From NCBI GenBank assembly GCA_029883255.1, contig JAOUJL010000113.1:1-5104 (forward strand): 5,104 bases of DNA, in the 5' to 3' direction. Shown one piece after another: positions 1 to 4,701 of the stretch. Numbering within the stretch: the stretch's first letter is position 1; every line of letters starts with the position of its first letter. The stretch is from Candidatus Bathyarchaeota archaeon (GTDB lineage: Archaea; Thermoproteota; Bathyarchaeia; Bathyarchaeales; Bathyarchaeaceae). A program made the translations under genes and the position numbers. The notes under the pieces are model-generated. The model worked only from the letters and a program-made list of their open reading frames with translations. It made no database searches and had not been told where the DNA came from.

Positions 1-111
1 AGTAAGGGCGCGCGCGGAATAGAAAAATTGACCAATCAGTTTTAGATCTGAAATCGTCTTTGGCAAACGTTGTCCATATTGTTCGATTTCATCGATGAAG
101 CGGGTGCTCAC
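1..111 (-). CDS. Possible partial leftward CDS, unknown product (5' end only)
   Basis: The minus strand is open from a stop at 129-127 to the left edge of the window. The first plausible start is GTG at 111-109, giving about 37 residues beginning MSTRFIDEIEQYGQRLPKT and continuing past the edge. The composition is that of a normal soluble, largely helical protein, with alternating acidic, basic and hydrophobic residues, which the plus-strand frames lack. I do not recognise the family. It would be divergent from the surface-protein gene, sharing the 112-127 region. There is no clear Shine-Dalgarno sequence before the GTG, so the start is uncertain and the piece could also be a gene fragment. 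Confidence 0.35.
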   Translation of the reverse strand, partial: MSTRFIDEIEQYGQRLPKTISDLKLIGQFFYSARALT

Positions 112-127
112 GTAGAAACTTTTAAAT
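112..127 (+). promoter_or_regulatory. Archaeal promoter (BRE plus TATA box) for the surface-protein gene
   Basis: TTTTAAAT at 120-127 resembles an archaeal TATA box. It is preceded by the purine-rich GTAGAAAC at 112-119, which fits a TFB recognition element. With the usual archaeal spacing, transcription would start near 148-151. That would give a leader of about 47 bases before the ATG at 197, or a leaderless message at the ATG at 149. TTTAAA is self-complementary, so the element could also serve the divergent leftward ORF. Called by eye. Confidence 0.45.
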
Positions 128-181
128 TACTGGGAGAGTAAATCTATTATGCGTGCATGCATCTTTTATGTTGAAAGGGAA

Positions 182-193
182 GGGAGAAGGGAG
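182..193 (+). promoter_or_regulatory. Purine-rich ribosome binding region favouring the ATG at 197
   Basis: GGGAG occurs twice, at 182-186 and 189-193, in an unbroken purine stretch just before the ATG at 197. The first copy lies 10 bases from it. This, and the typical signal peptide that starts there, favours 197 over the in-frame ATG at 149. Confidence 0.45.
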
Positions 194-196
194 AAA

Positions 197-2710
197 ATGA
201 GAAAAAAAAACCTAATGTGGATATCTTCCATGATACTGCTTATTCTCAGCCTGCTCGGCGGGCTTACCGTAAACACGATAAAAGTATCTTCCGAAGAGAC
301 TCCTGCAATTTACATAGTCCCAGCCGAGACTTGGAACACAAGTTTGACGCCTGGCACGAACTACCAGATTTCAATAAGAACGAATTACACCGGAGATGAC
401 ATTTGGAGTTACCAGTTCGAGCTAGAATATAACCCAAATGTCCTGCACGGAGGCATAAATAATACGGACACGTGGGATGGTACCGGTTCGAAAAAAGATT
501 TCTGGACGACTGAAAAACCAATTTTGATAGATTCGGAAAAGGTTTATGTAAATGAAACTCTCCAGACCCGAGATACGCACTACATGATAGCATACACAGA
601 AGGCTGCATATGGTTCTATGATGCCCCAGGAGCTGGTGCAGAAGTAAAAGCAACATATATATATGATGGAATTGTCAATGGCAACCTCATCACCACAGAA
701 GAAAATGAGACTGCCACGTTTGACACCAAAAACTTTGACAACAGTTTGGGCAGACTAGGGAAAACAATGGCCTACTTCTACTACCCCCCCTACCCCCCTG
801 ACACCGCATCCGCAAATGGAACCGGAGACGACATCCTAGCCCACGTAACCTTCCATGTGGTGGGCTATGGATTCTCCGACATAACCCTTAGTTATATCGG
901 ACAAGCCAAAACCAAAATGACTCGCTACAACGCAACAGCAGACGAGTTCGAAGACATCGACACGATACTACAACACGGCTTCTTCTGCAATATCCCGCCA
1001 AGTCACGATGTGGCTGTGACTAGCCTTGTCGTCCCAGCGACGGCGGCCATTGAGCAGCCCGTGCCCATCGACGTCACCGTCATAAACGAGGGCACCTATG
1101 ACGAGAACGTTAACCTCACGGTTTACTACGATACCACTGTCATAAAGTCCTCAACCTTCACACTTGAAAAGGGATCGAGTGAACCGTTTTCCTGGAGCTG
1201 GGACACCTCAGGCCTTGCCCCATCCCCACCCTCGTACACGATAAATGCCACGGCAACCGTTCTGGTGAGTGCAGAGAACCCAACGGGCGTTGACGATGAA
1301 CCTGGCGACAACAGCGCCACTCAGTCAGTTACGTTATCGAAGGTTCACGATGTGGCTGTGACTAGCCTTGTCGTCCCAGCGACGGCGGCCATTGAGCAGC
1401 CCGTGCCCATCAGCGTGACTGTTTCAAACAAGGGCTCCTACGATGAATCTGTTACGCTCACGGTTAAAAACGATAGCGCGCTCATAGGCTCTACGAGCTT
1501 TGCGCTGGCTAAGGGTCCAACCTCCAAGACATCTTCCTTCAGCTGGGACACTTCAGGTTTATTGAACAATACTTCGTACGATATAAATGCAACAGCAACC
1601 ATAGTTGCCACTGACGTCAACTCCACCGACAACACCGATACTAAATCAGTTACGTTATTTATGCTTCACGATGTGGCTGTGACTAGCCTTGTCGTCCAAA
1701 CCTTGGGGACCGTTGGGCATCCCGTGCCCATTAATGTGACTGTTTCAAACGTAGGCTCCTATGACGAATCTGTTGTTAGCCTCACGGTTTATTACGACTC
1801 CACGGTCATAAACTCCACGAGCTTCACGCTGCTTAAGGGTCCAACATCCAACACTAGTTCTTTCAGCTGGAACACTTCAGGCATCGCGCCGGCCACGTAC
1901 ACGATTAATGCCACAGCAACCATTACTGTGGACAATGACCTTTCCGACAACAACAAGACCAGTACAATCGACCTAATCCAGATTCACAACGTGGCTGTGG
2001 TCAACATCGAGGTTCCACGAAGGGGAAATGTTAGCGACACCGTGCCCATCAACGTCACAGTTAAAAACGTGGGCTCCTACACCGAAACCTTCAATGTCAC
2101 TACATACTACGATGACACCGCTATTGTTCTGCCAACCGGAAAAAATTACACAACCGTCACCGACCTAGCATGTACAGAAAACACAACCATCCTCTTCACA
2201 TGGAATACTACAGGCGTAGACCCCGGCTTTTACACCATAACGGCCGCAGCGGGTTTAAGCAACACGGACACATGGACTGGTGACGGTGCGAATACAACGT
2301 TTACTACGAGTAGAAAACCAGTTTTGGAAGATTCGGAAAAGGTTTACGTAGATGGAACTCTCATGACCAAACCTGACAACTACACTATAACGTATGTTGC
2401 AGGCAAAATAGAATTCACGACTGCCCCAAGCGGGGGAGCACAAATCAAAGTGACATACACATCCGCACTCGTCAACGAAACATACATAAGCGACAACACC
2501 GAAACTGCGCCGTGGGACGTCTTGGTGACAATTCTAGGCGATGTGGATGGTGATGGCGCGGTTGGCACGTCTGATTTGATTGCCTTCAGCGATGCGTATG
2601 GTTCTGAACCTGGAGACCCCAACTGGAACCCATACTGCGACTTCAGCGACGAAAAGATTGACGCTTCAGACCTCTTTGACCTAAGCAAAAACTACGGCGG
2701 ATCAATCTAG
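197..2710 (+). CDS. Secreted cohesin-like / CARDB-repeat / dockerin surface protein
   Basis: 837-residue exported adhesin-like protein, probably acting outside the cell or on the cell surface. A basic start (MRKKN) and a hydrophobic stretch to about residue 27 form a signal peptide. Residues about 34-268 resemble a cohesin-like beta domain (IWSYQFELEYNPNVLHG early, LAHVTFHVVGYGFSDITL late), interrupted by an inserted module at about 89-154. Four CARDB repeats begin at residues 270, 384, 491 and 597, each opening with H-D/N-V-A-V. The last one carries a second copy of the inserted module at 689-754. Residues 780-837 form a type I dockerin-like segment: the first calcium loop (DVDGDGAVGTSDL) is canonical, the second is defective. 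I count 29 N-x-S/T sequons, fitting an N-glycosylated archaeal surface protein. There is no C-terminal membrane anchor, so attachment may be by the dockerin or by other proteins. An in-frame ATG at 149 would add 16 residues before the signal peptide. The binding target is unknown. Confidence 0.88.
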   Translation: MRKKNLMWISSMILLILSLLGGLTVNTIKVSSEETPAIYIVPAETWNTSLTPGTNYQISIRTNYTGDDIWSYQFELEYNPNVLHGGINNTDTWDGTGSKKDFWTTEKPILIDSEKVYVNETLQTRDTHYMIAYTEGCIWFYDAPGAGAEVKATYIYDGIVNGNLITTEENETATFDTKNFDNSLGRLGKTMAYFYYPPYPPDTASANGTGDDILAHVTFHVVGYGFSDITLSYIGQAKTKMTRYNATADEFEDIDTILQHGFFCNIPPSHDVAVTSLVVPATAAIEQPVPIDVTVINEGTYDENVNLTVYYDTTVIKSSTFTLEKGSSEPFSWSWDTSGLAPSPPSYTINATATVLVSAENPTGVDDEPGDNSATQSVTLSKVHDVAVTSLVVPATAAIEQPVPISVTVSNKGSYDESVTLTVKNDSALIGSTSFALAKGPTSKTSSFSWDTSGLLNNTSYDINATATIVATDVNSTDNTDTKSVTLFMLHDVAVTSLVVQTLGTVGHPVPINVTVSNVGSYDESVVSLTVYYDSTVINSTSFTLLKGPTSNTSSFSWNTSGIAPATYTINATATITVDNDLSDNNKTSTIDLIQIHNVAVVNIEVPRRGNVSDTVPINVTVKNVGSYTETFNVTTYYDDTAIVLPTGKNYTTVTDLACTENTTILFTWNTTGVDPGFYTITAAAGLSNTDTWTGDGANTTFTTSRKPVLEDSEKVYVDGTLMTKPDNYTITYVAGKIEFTTAPSGGAQIKVTYTSALVNETYISDNTETAPWDVLVTILGDVDGDGAVGTSDLIAFSDAYGSEPGDPNWNPYCDFSDEKIDASDLFDLSKNYGGSI
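461..660 (+). repeat. Inserted beta module, copy 1 (inside the cohesin-like domain)
   Basis: Encodes a module with the pattern NTDTW-G-G, then KP-L-DSEKVYV--TL-T, then Y-I-Y--G-I-F--AP--GA--K-TY. It aligns without gaps to the second copy at 2261-2460, and 20 of 21 bases match across 530-550 and 2330-2350. It separates the two halves of the cohesin-like domain after LEYNPNVLHG. Short modules of this pattern are seen in other secreted and phage-tail-type proteins, from general knowledge; its function here is unknown. Confidence 0.75.
1003..1069 (+). repeat. 67-base perfect direct repeat, copy 1 (start of CARDB 1)
   Basis: Identical to 1345-1411, 342 bases (114 codons) downstream. It encodes the opening strand of the CARDB repeat (HDVAVTSLVVPATAAIEQPV and onward). 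The third CARDB repeat matches only its first part, 33 bases at 1665-1697 compared with copy 2. Identity at synonymous sites points to a recent duplication or gene conversion. Confidence 0.9.
1345..1411 (+). repeat. 67-base perfect direct repeat, copy 2 (start of CARDB 2)
   Basis: Exact copy of 1003-1069. CARDB 2 also shares TCAGTTACGTTAT (1325-1337 and 1646-1658) and the GACTGTTTCAAAC region with CARDB 3, so different parts of this repeat are nearly identical to different neighbours. That mosaic pattern is typical of conversion among tandem repeats. Confidence 0.9.
2261..2460 (+). repeat. Inserted beta module, copy 2 (inside CARDB 4)
   Basis: Second copy of the module at 461-660, exactly 1800 bases downstream and collinear without gaps. 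It lies between YTITAAAG and the SDNTET strand of the fourth CARDB repeat, where the other three repeats run straight on. The two copies share DSEKVYV at protein level and long stretches of near-identical DNA around 2320-2370. Confidence 0.75.
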
Positions 2711-2740
2711 AGCAGTTCCTCAGCTCAAATGATGATGGAT

Positions 2741-2762
2741 GCGCGCGCCTAGGCATGCATGC
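2741..2762. repeat. Stacked GC palindromes downstream of the surface-protein gene
   Basis: GCGCGCGC (2741-2748), GCCTAGGC (2747-2754) and GCATGCATGC (2753-2762) abut one another, giving a run of alternating purines and pyrimidines. Similar elements lie upstream of the same gene: GCGCGCGC at 8-15 and GCATGCAT at 155-162. The role is unknown. It is not a classic terminator, because no T-run follows directly. Confidence 0.4.
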
Positions 2763-2820
2763 TCACAGAATATGACAAAGGACTCATAAGTATGCAGTGC
2801 TAGTTAGTGCTTTCCAGACT

Positions 2821-2843
2821 TCTCTCTTTTTGCATCCCTTTTG
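2821..2843 (+). terminator. T-rich probable terminator of the surface-protein gene
   Basis: A pyrimidine-rich stretch with T5 (2828-2832 region) and T4 runs lies about 110 bases after the stop codon. Archaeal RNA polymerase terminates at U-rich tracts without needing a hairpin, so this is the best candidate between the two genes. Called by eye. Confidence 0.35.
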
Positions 2844-2861
2844 TGAACTCTATGTGACCTC

Positions 2862-2875
2862 CCGTACGGTAACCG
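2862..2875. promoter_or_regulatory. Overlapping palindromes, candidate operator upstream of the parB-like gene
   Basis: CCGTACGG (2862-2869) is a perfect palindrome and overlaps CGGTAACCG (2867-2875), a palindrome around a central A. They end 5 bases before the TATA-like TTATAAAA at 2880. The position suits an operator or a ParB-type binding site. There is no second copy in the window to support a centromere. Confidence 0.3.
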
Positions 2876-2879
2876 AACA

Positions 2880-2930
2880 TTATAAAAAGATTAATAAATA
2901 TAACACCGTTATAAGAGACACGCTTATATG
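2880..2930 (+). promoter_or_regulatory. Promoter region of the parB-like gene (two TATA candidates)
   Basis: Two archaeal TATA-like boxes are visible: TTATAAAA (2880-2887), preceded by CGAACA as a possible TFB element, and CTTATATG (2923-2930). The second would start transcription near 2951 and leave a leader of about 58 bases. It lies in an inverted repeat, TATAAG (2910-2915) with CTTATA (2923-2928). An outer pair, TAACAC (2901-2906) and GTGTTA (2939-2944), flanks it. A protein bound there would block the TATA box, so autoregulation is possible. Confidence 0.45.
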
Positions 2931-2995
2931 CTGTTTCAGTGTTAATCAACGTGATACACAAGGTGGCACTATCTTGTCAAATACTGGATATCCCT

Positions 2996-3002
2996 GGTGG
3001 TG
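2996..3002 (+). promoter_or_regulatory. Ribosome binding site that decides the parB-like start at 3009
   Basis: GGTGGTG differs at one position from the archaeal Shine-Dalgarno core GGAGGTG and lies 6 bases before ATG 3009. The upstream in-frame GTG codons at 2997 and 3000 are part of this element, so they are unlikely starts. Confidence 0.6.
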
Positions 3003-3008
3003 TTAAGC

Positions 3009-3848
3009 ATGGCGGAGAAAATGCCTAAGACGGGCGAGAGGATCCCGGTTGAGAAGTTTCACGTAAGCAAAATGAATGTCCGCTACGGAGAGTCTTTCGG
3101 AGAGTCTGAAAAGGACAAAAACTTGATCGCGAACTTGATGAAGGGAAAAATCGTCCAAGCGTTTAAGGCCAGGCCAGAAGGCGATGGTTACGGAGTGATT
3201 GTTGGTAGGCGACGTTTTCTAGCCAAAAAAAGGATCGGCGCTAAACATTTCGTGGTTGGTGTTGAGTGTTTGATCGAGAATATGAGCGACGAAGAGGCGA
3301 GGGAAGCTTCCTTGACCGAGAATTTGGAGATTTTTAGGAAGGAACTAGATCCCGTTGTCAGGGCCAGGCAACTGAGCGAACACATCAGTTTATCTCCCAC
3401 TGGTTTGAGGGGTGCGGCAAGGCGGATGGGTATCCCCGCTTCGACGCTGAGTGAGTGGTTGAAGGTTCTGGAGTTGACTGAAAAAATGCAGAAGAATCTG
3501 TCTAAAGGCCATATCTTGTTTACTGATGGGTTACAAATTGCCCGAATGAAGCTTGGATCAGAGCTACAAGATGAATTGGCGGAACTAGCGGAAACCGAGG
3601 GACACGAAGCCTTCAAGAGAGAACTCGCAAGAGTTGCATCCGGCAAGATGAAAAGAGGCATGCCAAAGGGAATGTACATAATCTTGAAGACTACTTTCGA
3701 CAAAAGAAGCAAGCGAGACATGGAACTCTACGAAAGGCTGCTTAGTCTGGCCAAGAGAAACGACATGAAAATTGACGAATATTGCAAATGGGCTCTAACA
3801 GAACACATAGAATCAACAGCCTATCCCTTGCGCTTTGCACCTTTATAA
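3009..3848 (+). CDS. ParB-family DNA-binding protein with RHH-like C-terminus
   Basis: 279-residue ParB/RepB/Spo0J-type protein. Residues about 12-110 match the ParB N-terminal nucleotide-binding domain: KIVQAFKAR (46-54) corresponds to the IIQPIxVR motif, GRRRFLAKKRIG (66-77) to the GERRxxA motif, and ENLEIFRKELDP (104-115) to the ENLQRxDLxP motif, here with two extra residues. Residues about 130-155 form a helix-turn-helix (GAARRMGIPASTLSEWLKVL). Residues about 225-268 read as a strand (LKTTFDKRS) followed by two helices, a ribbon-helix-helix-like dimerisation or DNA-binding tail. Bacterial ParB proteins bind CTP and slide on DNA from parS; whether this one does is inference. No ParA is within the window, so it may be an orphan regulator or a plasmid-derived segregation protein. 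The start at ATG 3009 is chosen from the GGTGGTG site. Confidence 0.85.
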   Translation: MAEKMPKTGERIPVEKFHVSKMNVRYGESFGESEKDKNLIANLMKGKIVQAFKARPEGDGYGVIVGRRRFLAKKRIGAKHFVVGVECLIENMSDEEAREASLTENLEIFRKELDPVVRARQLSEHISLSPTGLRGAARRMGIPASTLSEWLKVLELTEKMQKNLSKGHILFTDGLQIARMKLGSELQDELAELAETEGHEAFKRELARVASGKMKRGMPKGMYIILKTTFDKRSKRDMELYERLLSLAKRNDMKIDEYCKWALTEHIESTAYPLRFAPL

Positions 3849-3882
3849 AGCACATCTTTACCCTAAAAATGAGGTCGTTCCG

Positions 3883-4284
3883 TCACTTCAAGAATGATGG
3901 AAATCTGAACACTCGCAACAAAATCCTTTGAGTTGAGCATCGGCGTTGGGAAGGCATAAACTCGCTTATTCCCTCAGAGCGTTGAAGTAGCAGATTTCTA
4001 CATCTAATATGTAGCTCGCATCTATGTTTTTGCCTTCTTGAGTTATTTTATGGAAGCCCACGAGTGTAGACAATACCTCTTCTGTTCTAGATCATAACGT
4101 TGTCTTTGGTTTTGATTAGAAAGGCTCTTGTACCATCGAATCTGGTTTCTGCGGCTCACTCGTTGCGGAGGAGAGGTCTTTAGGCTGTTCCTGTTTGGCA
4201 TAGCATGGGTTCTATCAAGTTATTGCTCTCCAGATGTCCATTAAACCAGACTTCAGTAGCCTTATCGCCATGCTGAAGTCTCAT
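3883..4284 (-). pseudogene. ATP-dependent DNA ligase remnant, frameshifted and truncated
   Basis: Translating the minus strand piecewise recovers a ligase adenylation domain in order: IEPMLCQTGTA (4215-4183); KDLSSATSEP in another frame (4181-4152); RFDGTRAFLIKTKDN and NRRGIVYTRGLP in the first frame (4143-4051), split by a TAG at 4089-4087; NIDASYILDVEICYF in the second frame (within 4049-3969); then GISEFMPSQRRCSTQ back in the first frame (3972-3928). ATP-dependent ligases have KxDGxR as motif I and LDGEIVYF as motif III. Here the adenylated lysine is R and the motif III glycine is V, so it would be inactive even if read through. At least four frame changes and several stops make it a true pseudogene. 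The second half of the domain and the OB-fold are missing. The ATG at 4284 is the earliest in-frame start; the exact 5' limit is uncertain. Confidence 0.75.
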
Positions 4285-4331
4285 TTCGCTTGTTCAAGCC
4301 AAAATCTACTATTTGACAAGTTTTCACTCCC

Positions 4332-4337
4332 AAAAAA
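4332..4337 (-). terminator. T6 tract after the tRNA-like fragment
   Basis: Six A on the plus strand read as TTTTTT on the minus strand, directly after the CCC that ends the tRNA-like fragment. This is a typical position for an archaeal tRNA terminator and supports the view that the fragment came from a real tRNA gene end. Confidence 0.35.
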
Positions 4338-4387
4338 GGGAAGGGAAAGTGGGATTTGAACCCACAAATAAGTGACGGCTTCACTTA
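4338..4387 (-). other. Orphan tRNA-like 3' fragment (T arm plus long variable-arm-like hairpin)
   Basis: On the minus strand GTGGG-TTCAAAT-CCCAC (4365-4349) is a perfect T arm. It contains the internal B-box consensus GGTTCRANTCC. It is followed by seven bases TTTCCCT (4348-4342) in acceptor position, then T and CCC. Three bases upstream is a perfect 7-base-pair hairpin, TAAGTGA with TCACTTA (4387-4381 and 4375-4369), which looks like the long variable arm of a tRNA-Leu or tRNA-Ser. No matching 5' acceptor strand (AGGGAAA or a G-U variant), D arm or anticodon arm lies on this strand up to the right edge. It is therefore a 3' fragment or tRNA-like relic, not an intact tRNA. Confidence 0.45.
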
Positions 4388-4680
4388 AAACAACAACCAA
4401 GGTAAGAAGCAACAACCAAAACCCTCCTATCTGGAACACAAAAGATTCTGGCGTGTAACATTGGGTGTGTTCTTACCTTAGCACCAGCCTTGCTTATTCT
4501 TCTAAGAGCGTCTTTGTTTTTTTTGGTTTTGAGCGCGCCAGCGGGGCTTATTATTCTGATGTAACGTGCGATAGGAAGTAGTTTGTCTAACCTTTGATCT
4601 AGACCAAACTTGGGATTTTTGCAGTTGGGTGTTTTTTGGGGTGGGCTTGCTTAAACTCTTGCGTGTTTTAGGTTTTTCAT
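4381..4680 (-). pseudogene. PLD-type (phospholipase D-like nuclease) protein remnant
   Basis: From ATG 4680 the frame is broken by TAA at 4653-4651, then is open to TGA at 4383-4381. The readable part (GLDQRLDKLLPIARYIRII, then SPAGALKTKKNKDALRRIS, then HPMLHARIFCVPD) ends with the strand RRVLVVAS. It resembles the half-domain around the HxKxxxxD motif of PLD-family proteins. The usual lysine is R and one extra residue precedes the D. Homology appears to stop after VVAS (about 4405), where the family would continue with a further strand and helix; instead odd residues and the tRNA-like fragment follow. The same frame continues upstream into the 47-residue ORF across a TAG at 4704-4702, so the two could once have been one gene. 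The family assignment rests on pattern recognition only. Confidence 0.55.
4391..4419. repeat. Direct repeat CAACAACCAA (two copies, 19-base period)
   Basis: CAACAACCAA occurs at 4391-4400 and 4410-4419. The spacer contains AAGGTAAGAA (4399-4408), the exact inverse of TTCTTACCTT at 4470-4479 within the PLD remnant. The repeat sits at the point where PLD homology ends and may mark a local rearrangement. Confidence 0.6.
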
Positions 4681-4701
4681 GGTTTTTCGGTTGACCTGTG
4701 C

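Noticed and set aside
1003..1697. Repeats at 1003, 1345 and 1665 as a CRISPR array
   Set aside because: The repeat unit is in-frame protein-coding sequence with spacing over 300 bases and no spacer structure.
2797..3006. 69-codon plus-strand frame upstream of the parB-like gene
   Set aside because: It spans the terminator, the palindromes and the TATA boxes, has no ribosome binding site and no recognisable protein character.
2951..3028. 25-codon leader peptide overlapping the parB-like start (GTG 2951)
   Set aside because: It has no ribosome binding site of its own and no sign of attenuation. Its overlap with the start region is as expected by chance.
3188..3721. 177-codon minus-strand frame opposite the parB-like gene
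   Set aside because: It is the antisense shadow of a well-supported ParB-family CDS. The sense strand carries the family motifs in order.
4338..4560. Intact intron-containing tRNA on the minus strand
   Set aside because: GCAAGGCTGGTGCTAAGG around 4490 resembles a D arm, but its stem does not pair properly and no acceptor partner for TTTCCCT exists. The same bases encode the PLD-type segment.
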